Shown: positions 1-5,962 of the stretch, piece by piece
Layout of the letters: each line of letters begins with the position of its first letter
How positions within the stretch are numbered: the stretch's first letter is position 1
NCBI GenBank assembly: GCA_030597345.1
Contig: JAUVSA010000094.1
Location: forward strand, 1 to 7,898
Source: Bacillota bacterium
GTDB lineage: Bacteria > Armatimonadota > Hebobacteria > Hebobacterales > Hebobacteraceae
DNA: 7,898 bases
Reading direction: 5' to 3'
The notes under the pieces: generated by a model
What the model was told of the DNA's origin: nothing
The model's input: only the letters and a program-made list of their open reading frames with translations
Database searches by the model: none
Translations under genes and position numbers: made by a program

Positions 1-311
1 CAGTGGTAGGTCCACTCGGCGGGATGGCTGTTCCGCTTCACCGCGGCCTGCTCGGCTGGTTGGCCGAAGGCGTCGAAGCCCATGGGATAGAGGACGCTGT
101 GGCCGCGCATGCGCTTGTATCGTGCGAGAGCGTCTCCGATGGTGAAGTTGCGGACGTGGCCCAGGTGGACGTCGCCGCTGGTGTAGGGGAACATCTCGAG
201 GCAGTAGAACTTGGGGCGGGTGTCGTCCTCAGGGGTGCGGTAGAGCTGCTGTTCCGCCCAGCGGGCCTGCCACTTGGGTTCGATTTCTTGAGGGTTGTAG
301 TGGTCCTCCAC
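1..311 (-). CDS. leuS: Leucyl-tRNA synthetase, N-terminal part (cut by window edge)
   Basis: Class I leucyl-tRNA synthetase, which charges tRNA-Leu with leucine in the cytoplasm. Only the first 103 codons are present; the gene continues beyond position 1. The N-terminus opens with the family pattern YNPQEIEPKWQ (residues 5-15). The class I HIGH-type signature follows at residues 41-52, FPYTSGDVHLGH, then RNFTIGDALARYKRM and PMGFDAFGQPAEQAA. Family members usually show FPYPSG and AFGLPAE, so Thr44 and Gln84 are mild departures next to the active site. The start is a GTG at 309-311, ten bases after GGAGG. It places the first conserved residues at the usual distance from the N-terminus, and there is no better ATG. 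It lies 31 bp after the stop of the upstream membrane-protein gene, so it is probably the distal gene of the minus-strand operon. The family call is firm; the start is likely. Confidence 0.95.
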   Translation of the reverse strand, partial: MEDHYNPQEIEPKWQARWAEQQLYRTPEDDTRPKFYCLEMFPYTSGDVHLGHVRNFTIGDALARYKRMRGHSVLYPMGFDAFGQPAEQAAVKRNSHPAEWTYH

Positions 312-342
312 GGGTTGCGTGCCTCCAGGGGTCAGGACGAAG

Positions 343-1278
343 TCATCGATGCAGCAGCACCCATATGCTGGCGGCCAAGGCCGCGACCAGGACGCCGGCG
401 AAGGCGAGTGCCCTCTTCTCTTCGAGAGTGAACCGGAGATGTCGCCAGTTGGCCCACAGCACGGCGATGGCGAGGAAGGGCAGTCCGGGAATGCCGTATC
501 CCTCGGGCGCAAAGATGAATGCGAAGGGTGCGACGAGCATCAGTGCCAGCGTGGCCCAGGTTGTCCTGGCGGGCTCCATGGCGTGACGGATGATGGCGGC
601 GAGGAAGACGGCGAGGAAGAGGAAGTCGCCGATGCCGACGGCGGCCAAGATGGGGGCGGCCACGCCGGGAGGCGGGGCGACGGGCGCGGAGGCGCTGAGG
701 GCCTGGGCCACCTCCGGGACGTTCTCGGTGATGTGGGCCACCGGGCCCCAGTAGACGGTGATGATGTCGGCCAAGGCGGCGATGAGGACGATGGGGAGGA
801 GCAGCTTGCCCTCGCGGATGAGGCGAGAGACGAGCTTGCCGAGGAAGGCGGCCCATATGATGAGGGCGATGTTGCCGAAGAGCTCCTGGGCGGGGAGGAA
901 GGAGAGCGCCTCGGCGACCCTCTTGCCGGCGGCGGGGTGGCCGAGCAGACGGCCGAGGAAGGCGAAGACGATGGGCCGGGCGAGGCAGAAGACGACCGTC
1001 GTGGCGAAAACCCACAGGACTTCCGTGCGGGGCCGCATGGCAATGCGACAGAGGCTGAGGACGAGGAGTAGAGATATGGTTATGGTGGCGATCCAGGCGG
1101 CGGTGACGACGACCGCCTTTGCGGCCGGCGAGGGCAATACGGCGGCCAGCAGGCCGGCGCCGGAGGCGAGCAGCAGGTAGGCCAGGGCGTAGGCGGCAGC
1201 GGCCTCCGTGGGGTGACGGTCGGACCAGCGGGCCGAGGGGCGGCCTTGGGGATCTGTTGTGTCTGCCTCTGCGGCCAC
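343..1278 (-). CDS. Multi-pass membrane protein, candidate presenilin/SPP-like GxGD intramembrane aspartyl protease
   Basis: A 311-residue integral membrane protein with about nine hydrophobic segments, near residues 27-48, 54-77, 87-108, 124-150, 159-180, 206-230, 239-256, 262-278 and 289-309. Asp171 lies in segment 5 (ALADIITVYWG). GIGD with Asp218 lies in segment 6 (AVGIGDFLF). PGLP (264-267) opens segment 8. An intramembrane Asp, then GxGD in the next segment, then a PAL-type motif two segments later is the catalytic order of presenilin and signal peptide peptidase (family A22). Two departures: Ala replaces Tyr in YD, and PGLP stands for PALP. No soluble domain is visible. The start is a GTG at 1276-1278 with AGGAG six bases upstream; a longer frame to 1407 would overlap the previous gene, and the first in-frame Met is residue 81. 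It lies 29 bp after the metallopeptidase gene and 31 bp before leuS. Membrane location is near certain; protease function is inferred from motif order only. Confidence 0.8.
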   Translation of the reverse strand: MAAEADTTDPQGRPSARWSDRHPTEAAAAYALAYLLLASGAGLLAAVLPSPAAKAVVVTAAWIATITISLLLVLSLCRIAMRPRTEVLWVFATTVVFCLARPIVFAFLGRLLGHPAAGKRVAEALSFLPAQELFGNIALIIWAAFLGKLVSRLIREGKLLLPIVLIAALADIITVYWGPVAHITENVPEVAQALSASAPVAPPPGVAAPILAAVGIGDFLFLAVFLAAIIRHAMEPARTTWATLALMLVAPFAFIFAPEGYGIPGLPFLAIAVLWANWRHLRFTLEEKRALAFAGVLVAALAASIWVLLHR

Positions 1279-1307
1279 GCATCGCTCCTGTACACCTGGG
1301 GTGAATC

Positions 1308-2216
1308 TTACCAGTCTTGCTCCGGCATCTCCTGCCTGCGGCGCCGCTCCCTGAGGTGGCGAACGAGCCCGACGAAGAAGAGCACGAGCATGATGGTCAG
1401 GATCCAACTGCCTGAGCGCACGAAGAGCGGCCAGCGCCAGCGCCGGGCGACGGAGCTGCGCCAGGCCGACTCCAGCTCTGGCGAGGTGAAGCCGGTGGCT
1501 TGCTGGAGGGCGGAGTCGAAGTCGCGGCTTGCCCGGAGCGCGGCGAGGAGGTCGGCGATGACGCGTTCCCCGCGCTCTGCCACCAGGAAGTTGACGAGGG
1601 AAGCCGACCGGGCGTAGGCGAGGGCGGCGTCGCGGCGGCGGAAGGCGGGGTCCAGGTCGGCGAGGCGGAGGGCGGAGCCGCGGCCGACGGCGCGGAGGGC
1701 CACCGGGTCGACCTGTGCGGCCCGCTGTCCGGCCACATACTCGGCGATACCCTCGTTGAGCCAGAGGGGCAGCTGGGGGAGAGCAGGGCCGACTGCGCGC
1801 GAGATCATGACGTGGCCCACCTCGTGGGGAACGACTTTCTGGATGGAGGCGAGGAGCCCGGTGCCGTCGATGTGGATCACTCCGCTGGGCAGGAGGGCGA
1901 GGCCGACCAGGGTCGACTCCCTGGGGACGCCGACTGCCTGACGGAAGGCGTCCCGGTCGCGGTAGACGTAGGCTCTCACCGGCCGCAGGTCGCCCGTGCC
2001 CACAATGCCGGCGATCCTGGGCGCGGCTGCGTCGATCTCCATTCCGACGCGAGCGGCCAACTCCTGGGCCTGGGCGTTTCCCATTACGATGGCGTAGGTG
2101 GTCTGGTGGAGGAGGCGGGGGGCGCGCTCGTCGGCCGCTCCCGCGTGGACCGACGGGAGAGCTGAGAGGCCGATCGCCAGGCTGAGTACGGCGCTCCTCG
2201 AAAGCAAGAGGGCCAT
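1308..2216 (-). CDS. Membrane-anchored zinc metallopeptidase, peptidase-MA-like (gluzincin)
   Basis: A 302-residue exported protein likely to be a zinc-dependent peptidase facing the outside of the cytoplasmic membrane. Residues 1-25 form a signal peptide with a hydrophobic core and an Ala-x-Ala-like end (VHAG). The metal site reads HEVGH at 131-135, giving two His ligands and catalytic Glu132. WLNEGIAEY (152-160) follows and supplies the downstream Glu expected of gluzincins, either Glu155 or Glu159; this pattern matches the peptidase MA family. The C-terminal region is helical and Arg-rich, then a single transmembrane segment at about 270-286 leaves a short basic tail (HLRERRRRQ) inside. 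The ATG at 2214-2216 has only a weak AAAGG just upstream, so translation may depend on coupling with the preceding gene, whose stop is 14 bp away. The substrate is unknown. The fold call is good; the exact family is less certain. Confidence 0.85.
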   Translation of the reverse strand: MALLLSRSAVLSLAIGLSALPSVHAGAADERAPRLLHQTTYAIVMGNAQAQELAARVGMEIDAAAPRIAGIVGTGDLRPVRAYVYRDRDAFRQAVGVPRESTLVGLALLPSGVIHIDGTGLLASIQKVVPHEVGHVMISRAVGPALPQLPLWLNEGIAEYVAGQRAAQVDPVALRAVGRGSALRLADLDPAFRRRDAALAYARSASLVNFLVAERGERVIADLLAALRASRDFDSALQQATGFTSPELESAWRSSVARRWRWPLFVRSGSWILTIMLVLFFVGLVRHLRERRRRQEMPEQDW

Positions 2217-2230
2217 TGCCTTTGCAGGGA

Positions 2231-4048
2231 CTAGATTGCGCGCGCGACGAGTCGCACGGGGTAGTTGGAGCCGCCCTGGGGGATGGTCTCTATGAAGACT
2301 CGGCGGCGTTCGCCGGGGGCGAGCAGGTAGCGCGCCAGTTCGGCCTCGGAATCCCGCGCGATAACCGCGGCCTCGACGGGGTTTCCGTCTATCAGGAGTG
2401 CGCCTCTGGCCGGACCGCCTCCGGGTTCGAGGTAGAGGACGACAGGGACCTCTTCGGCGGTTGGGTTGTCGAGCTCCAGGGTGATGTCATAGATGACGCC
2501 GTAGTTACCGGCGAGGTGGTCCCCCTCGATCAGGCCGGGGGTGGCTGGGTCGCCTATGGTGATGAAGGCCCAGTCGCGGCCCACGACATAGCGCGCGGAC
2601 AACTCGCGCCTGGGGCTGAGATAATGCCACATGCCAAGGAACGGGGAGGGGGAGTACTGGGTGATGGGGTGGGGCATGCGCTCGGCCCGGGGCGGGGAAA
2701 GGAAGACGCGAACTCGCAGGTCGGCCCCGCCGGGCTCGAGGGCGCGCAGCTCGATAAGACCACTGAGGGTGGCGCCAATGGTGATGGGCCGGGAGAGCAC
2801 GGGAGCAGAGGTGTTCGGCGGTATGGGGATGACCCAACCTGCGCCGCGGGCGCGGTTGGCCAGGAACTGAGTGGCGGCGCGGTGTCCGGCCCACGATTCG
2901 TCGGGGGTCGGGCCTCCGAGGCCATGTATGACGTGGACGCGAGCTGTCTCGTCGCCGAGGTTCCAGAGTTCGACCACGATGTCGCCGGCGTGACCGGAGC
3001 CATTGACGTGGTGAAAGAGGAGCCGGGCGGATTGGAAGTCCCCGAGGGCGCCCTCGAACCAGAGTCCGTGGGCGAGCAGCCGCTCGGGGGAGTTGCTGAC
3101 AAGGAGCACGTCCACGGGCTCCTGGGGGAGCACCCGGTTCTGAACGAGGACGGTGGGCCGAGCATGGTAGGAAAGGTAGTCCTCGCCGGCGGCTGAGACA
3201 CGGACCGGCACGGAGAGCGAGCGGCCGGGGCCGAGGGGGGTGTCGCGCCTGATGGTGGGGCGGATGGCGGCCCAGGCGCCGGGCTCGAGGGCGAGGCTTG
3301 CTCGGACAGCGGCCTTGGCGGCGCGGGCGATGACCTCGGAAGGGGCAGGGCTGCCGGTGACGCTGCCGGAGAGGAAGCCCGCGATGCGGGCGGCGTACTT
3401 GGCGGCCCTAACGGGGAGGCGGAGGGAGCTGTGCGCGTCGGCGACGACGAGCTCGGTGCGCCCCGGCTCCAGTCCGAAGACGCGCACGAGTCTGTCCGCG
3501 GCATCGTAGGCAGCGGTGACCACCGGGGTGTCGGCCCGGACGGTGAGCTGGCCGACGGGGTTGCCCCTGACCGGGGCGGTGCGGTTTTCTCCGATGGGGA
3601 CGAGGATGGGGCTAACGGAGAGATAGGGCTGGCCGAACTTGGCCTGGAGGTTCTTCACCCACTCGCGGGCGAGCAGGCCCGGGGTGGACCGGTGGACTCT
3701 GGCCATCTTGTGATCGATCTGGAGCACTCTCTTGCCGCGGGCGGTGATGACGTGGGTCCTTCGCTCCCGGTGGAGCTTGATGTCCTGGGGGAGGATTCCC
3801 TGCTCGGCGAAGGAGTTGAGGCGGCGAGCCACCTCTCGAGCGTCGGTGACCGACCGCCAGCCGTGGCCGCCGAGGGTCATTATGGCGTCGGGTCCGGCGT
3901 AGATCCGACCTGTTGGCCCGGAGCGTCGCTCTCCGTCAACGGTAACGGCCTTGAAGACGAGAGTGCTGGCCGCGTGAGCAGACGGGGATGGTGTGATTGC
4001 CGGGATGAGGGCGAATGCCGCGAGCTGCAGGAGTTGCCTTGTCTTCAT
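2231..4048 (-). CDS. Exported protein of unknown function with a possible pilus-secretin-type N domain
   Basis: A 605-residue protein that I do not recognise as a named family. Residues 1-26 are a clear signal peptide (Lys-Arg start, Leu/Ala core, SAHA end), so it should act outside the cytoplasmic membrane. An N-terminal module (about 30-140) carries LGGHGW and a helix REVARRLN. Residues 148-215 are beta-rich and run from PIGENRTAPVRG to VFGLEPGRTELVVAD. They resemble the short domain found at the N-terminus of type II/III secretion and pilus secretins (basis: pattern only). Residues 270-600 are beta-rich and Pro/Gly-rich, with no transmembrane segment and no obvious catalytic motif, which suggests Ig-like or jelly-roll domains. 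The start is ATG at 4046-4048 after GGGAAG. The same frame stays open to 5068, but that part overlaps glyQ and lacks coding character. It lies 103 bp after glyQ and 14 bp before the metallopeptidase gene. A structural or surface role is a guess. Confidence 0.8.
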   Translation of the reverse strand: MKTRQLLQLAAFALIPAITPSPSAHAASTLVFKAVTVDGERRSGPTGRIYAGPDAIMTLGGHGWRSVTDAREVARRLNSFAEQGILPQDIKLHRERRTHVITARGKRVLQIDHKMARVHRSTPGLLAREWVKNLQAKFGQPYLSVSPILVPIGENRTAPVRGNPVGQLTVRADTPVVTAAYDAADRLVRVFGLEPGRTELVVADAHSSLRLPVRAAKYAARIAGFLSGSVTGSPAPSEVIARAAKAAVRASLALEPGAWAAIRPTIRRDTPLGPGRSLSVPVRVSAAGEDYLSYHARPTVLVQNRVLPQEPVDVLLVSNSPERLLAHGLWFEGALGDFQSARLLFHHVNGSGHAGDIVVELWNLGDETARVHVIHGLGGPTPDESWAGHRAATQFLANRARGAGWVIPIPPNTSAPVLSRPITIGATLSGLIELRALEPGGADLRVRVFLSPPRAERMPHPITQYSPSPFLGMWHYLSPRRELSARYVVGRDWAFITIGDPATPGLIEGDHLAGNYGVIYDITLELDNPTAEEVPVVLYLEPGGGPARGALLIDGNPVEAAVIARDSEAELARYLLAPGERRRVFIETIPQGGSNYPVRLVARAI

Positions 4049-4151
4049 CTGTCTTCCCGTGTCCGATCTCTGGTGTGACTCTGGCAAGATGGCCGCGCCG
4101 GGTGGGCCGCCGCGTTCCGCTTGGTCAGTCCTGATAGTGACTACGGGGGTA

Positions 4152-5090
4152 TCACGTCTCGACCTTAGGCCGCAGGAGGGGGTGGCCGAGCGCTTCCCGC
4201 TGGGCGAGGTAAGCGCGGGCGACCTGGCGGGCGAGGTTGCGCACGCGGCCGACGTAGGTGGCGCGCTCGCGGACGCTGAGCGCGCCGCGGGCATCGAGGA
4301 CGTTGAAGGCGTGAGAGCATTTGAGGAGCATCTCGTAGGCGGGAATGATGCAGCTTCGGGCGAGGACCGGGGGGGGATCGCTCTCGGCGTCATCGGGGGT
4401 GGGGCGGCTGAGCTGGACCAACCGTTCGGACTCTCGCTCGCACATGTCGAAGGTCTGCCTGACGGAGTCGATGTCGGCGGCCTGGTAGTTGTAGCGGGAC
4501 CACTCGGCCTCGGCGGTCTGGTACATTTCTCCGTAGGTGATGCCATCGCCGCCCCAGACGATGTCCTTGAAGTGATCGACGCCCTGGATGGCCATGGCGA
4601 TGCGTTCGAGTCCGTAGGTGAGCTCGACGGAGACGGGAGAGAGCTCGATGCCTCCTGCTTGCTGGAAGTAGGTGAACTGGGTGATCTCGAGACCGTCGAG
4701 CCATACCTGCCAGCCGACGCCGGCGGCGCCGAGGGTGGGGGCCTCCCAGTCGTCCTCCATGAAGCGGATGTCGTGCTCCTTGGGGTCGAAGTCGAGGTCG
4801 CGGAGGCTGTCGAGATAGAGTGGCTGCACGTCGTCCGGTGAGGGTTTGAGCATGACCTGGTACTGGTAGTGGCGATAGAGACGGTAGGGATTGTCGCCGT
4901 AGCGGCCGTCGTCGGGGCGGCGGGATGGCTGGACGTAGGCGACGCGCCAGGGCTCAGGGCCCAACACTCGGAGGACGGTGGATGGGCACATGGTGCCGGC
5001 GCCGACCTCGACATCGTAGGGCTGCTCGATGAGGCAGCCGTGGCCGGCCCAGAAGTGTTCGAGGGCAAAGATGATCTGCTGGAGAGTCAC
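4152..5090 (-). CDS. glyQ: Glycine-tRNA ligase alpha subunit
   Basis: Alpha subunit of the bacterial two-subunit glycyl-tRNA synthetase, which carries the class II catalytic core and pairs with GlyS to charge tRNA-Gly. The 312-residue length is close to the usual 290-310. Diagnostic blocks are QPYDVEVGAGT (23-33), LGPEPWRVAYVQPSRRPDDG (43-62), FMEDDWEAPTLGA (110-122), QFTYFQQAGG (138-147), ELTYGLERIAM (156-166) and AFNVLDARGALSV (261-273). Residues about 228-246 (SRPTPDDAESDPP and onward) look like an insertion of roughly 18 residues relative to E. coli GlyQ. The start is GTG at 5088-5090, overlapping the TGA of the upstream DUF4342-like gene by four bases (GTGA), which points to translational coupling. 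Unusually, glyS does not follow: the next gene is an unrelated exported protein. The beta subunit must lie elsewhere. Confidence 0.97.
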   Translation of the reverse strand: MTLQQIIFALEHFWAGHGCLIEQPYDVEVGAGTMCPSTVLRVLGPEPWRVAYVQPSRRPDDGRYGDNPYRLYRHYQYQVMLKPSPDDVQPLYLDSLRDLDFDPKEHDIRFMEDDWEAPTLGAAGVGWQVWLDGLEITQFTYFQQAGGIELSPVSVELTYGLERIAMAIQGVDHFKDIVWGGDGITYGEMYQTAEAEWSRYNYQAADIDSVRQTFDMCERESERLVQLSRPTPDDAESDPPPVLARSCIIPAYEMLLKCSHAFNVLDARGALSVRERATYVGRVRNLARQVARAYLAQREALGHPLLRPKVET

Positions 5091-5482
5091 TCCAGGGCCT
5101 CTACGTCCTCGTCCTCCTGGACATCTTGCTCGGCGGACTCGCGCTTCACGAGCTCGACGACGAGCTGGGTGATCAGGGTGGAGAGCACGGCTCCGACGAC
5201 GGCGCCGCCGATGCCCTTGGGGAGGGGCATTTCCCTGATGGTGCGCTCGCCGAGGCGGACCCTGAGGCCCTTGAGCTGGCCCTGCTTGGCAAGGTCGATG
5301 GCCTTGCCGATGACTTCACCGCCCTGCTCGGTGGCGCGCTCTTCGCGGCGTTTCCGCTCGATGGCGGCGAGGGCGCGCAGGAGGTCTCCCTCACCTTGCT
5401 CGAGGCCGTAGAGGACCTCGTCGTAGGAGGCGTCGAGACGCTTCTTCACTTCGTCGGCGAGCGCCATGTCGAAGTTGGGCAT
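5087..5482 (-). CDS. Small DUF4342-like protein with N-terminal UBA/TS-N-like helix bundle
   Basis: A 131-residue protein and first gene of the minus-strand operon. Residues 7-43 (VKKRLDASYDEVLYGLEQG, then GDLLRALAAIE) have the spacing of a UBA/TS-N three-helix domain like that of elongation factor Ts. Residues 56-112 match the pattern I associate with DUF4342: VRLGERTIREMPLPKGIGG followed by a short hydrophobic stretch, AVVGAVLSTLITQLVVELV, which could touch or cross a membrane. The tail (116-131) is strongly acidic, EDEDVEALE. The start is ATG at 5480-5482 with an excellent GAGGTGA four bases upstream. A promoter sits just above, giving a leader of only about 20 nt. The stop overlaps the glyQ start by four bases. 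Function is unknown; position suggests a link with translation, but that is inference. The coding call is firm, the family name fairly so. Confidence 0.85.
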   Translation of the reverse strand: MPNFDMALADEVKKRLDASYDEVLYGLEQGEGDLLRALAAIERKRREERATEQGGEVIGKAIDLAKQGQLKGLRVRLGERTIREMPLPKGIGGAVVGAVLSTLITQLVVELVKRESAEQDVQEDEDVEALE

Positions 5483-5510
5483 TGGGTCACCTCACGCTTG
5501 GTTCGGGCGG

Positions 5511-5540
5511 ATTATAGCACAGGGGTCCGCGGGGCGGCAA
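5511..5540 (-). promoter_or_regulatory. Extended -10 sigma70 promoter of the glyQ-leuS operon
   Basis: On the minus strand TATAAT occupies 5516-5511 and is preceded by TGC, giving a perfect extended -10 (TGCTATAAT). TTGCCG at 5540-5535 is a four-of-six -35 box with an 18-bp spacer. Transcription would begin near 5504, leaving a leader of about 20 nt with GAGGTGA ahead of the ATG at 5482. Such a short leader leaves no room for a T-box or other riboswitch, so the synthetase genes appear not to be leader-regulated from this promoter. Confidence 0.75.
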
Positions 5541-5555
5541 CCGGGGAGGCGGCGG

Positions 5556-5571
5556 TACTGCTTCGGCAGTA
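5556..5571 (+). repeat. Hairpin with C(UUCG)G tetraloop
   Basis: TACTGC, TTCG, GCAGTA forms a perfect 6-bp stem closed by the very stable C(UUCG)G loop when transcribed on the plus strand. No T tract follows, so it is not a standard intrinsic terminator. It lies just upstream of the -35 box of the divergent operon promoter and just outside the 144-bp inverted-repeat element. Its role is unknown. Confidence 0.5.
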
Positions 5572-5576
5572 GAAGA

Positions 5577-5720
5577 GGCTGTCTCACAATTGCGCTGACA
5601 GCCTCGCGAGACTGGAACAGATTCTTCGCTTCGCTCAGAATGACACCTGGCGGGGCGCAGAGACCCCGCCCTACAGAAGAGGAGCTAGAGGCCAGGCGTT
5701 CTGGGGTTTGTGAGACAGCC
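5577..5720. repeat. 144-bp MITE-like element with 13-bp perfect terminal inverted repeats
   Basis: GGCTGTCTCACAA at 5577-5589 is matched exactly by its reverse complement TTGTGAGACAGCC at 5708-5720. Inside lie a CTTCGCTTCGCTC-containing hairpin (stem ATTCT/AGAAT, 5621-5641) and a GGCGGGG/CCCCGCC hairpin (5649-5670). The latter is headed by GTAG when read on the minus strand (5674-5671). I see no clear target-site duplication and no open frame that looks like a transposase, so it is non-autonomous at most. The hairpin at 5621-5641 is of a kind I associate with dispersed intergenic repeats (VILSEAK when translated). Whether the whole is one mobile unit or a composite of smaller repeats cannot be told from one copy. 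Confidence 0.55.
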
Positions 5721-5818
5721 ACTAGAACTACCGAAGCAACAACGACCACAGCAGACGGCCGGCGGGCGTAGGCCCGCCCGCCCCACTCCTAGTTGCGAGG
5801 CGTGACGCTGGGCGTGAT

Positions 5819-5849
5819 TCAAGGGGGGAGGGATACCCTCCCCCCTTGA
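5819..5849. repeat. 31-bp perfect palindrome (14-bp stem, ATA loop)
   Basis: The left arm begins TCAAGGGGGGAGGG and the right arm is its exact complement, CCCTCCCCCCTTGA, around the three-base loop ATA (5833-5835). The stem is almost pure purine on one strand and pure pyrimidine on the other. There is no T tract after it, but it lies between divergent genes, so a transcription-insulating or DNA-structural role is possible. It could also be one more dispersed repeat. Confidence 0.65.
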
Positions 5850-5962
5850 GGATCCCCCTCCTGTTCAGAACGGCCGGCGGGCGGGGAGTGTAGGGTTGGA
5901 GAGGCAGGAGGGGAGAGGCGTGGTATGGCAAGAGAGGGATAGAGTACGGGAGGTGAGTTGGA

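Larger units (their letters stand above)
5483..5962. other. 480-bp divergent intergenic region rich in palindromes
   Basis: No convincing gene lies here. The region carries the minus-strand operon promoter at its left edge. It then holds a UUCG-loop hairpin, a 144-bp element with 13-bp terminal inverted repeats, a GGCGGGC hairpin (5761-5778), a 31-bp perfect palindrome and a 13-bp direct repeat (CGGCCGGCGGGCG at 5756-5768 and 5871-5883). The last 60 bp before the plus-strand gene are purine-rich. I could not find a good sigma70 promoter for the methyltransferase gene there. Short open frames on both strands are translations of the repeats. Confidence 0.7.

Noticed and set aside
343..1278. Type IV prepilin peptidase as an alternative identity
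   Set aside because: Those enzymes have their first Asp earlier, usually a Cys-rich cytoplasmic loop, and no PAL-type motif. Here the two Asp residues lie in adjacent segments followed by PGLP.
1279..1407. Upstream extension of the GxGD membrane protein to 1407
   Set aside because: It overlaps the end of the metallopeptidase gene and encodes Arg/Pro-rich noise. The GTG at 1278 has an AGGAG site.
2216..3196. Long plus-strand open frame of 326 codons
   Set aside because: It is antisense to the exported 605-residue protein, starts without a ribosome binding site and has an acidic, Gly/Val-rich composition typical of GC-rich shadow frames.
4049..5068. Upstream extension of the 605-residue frame to a start at 5068
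   Set aside because: It lies within glyQ in another frame and reads as Ser/Pro/Thr-rich noise. The ATG at 4048 has a signal peptide directly after it.
5483..5510. T-box leader controlling glyQ and leuS
   Set aside because: The transcript leader is only about 20 nt, with no specifier loop or antiterminator. No such element is seen ahead of the internal genes either.
5492..5749. Minus-strand open frame of 85 codons containing VILSEAKNL
   Set aside because: It translates a dispersed palindromic repeat in the intergenic gap, and it also spans the operon promoter. I treat it as spurious.
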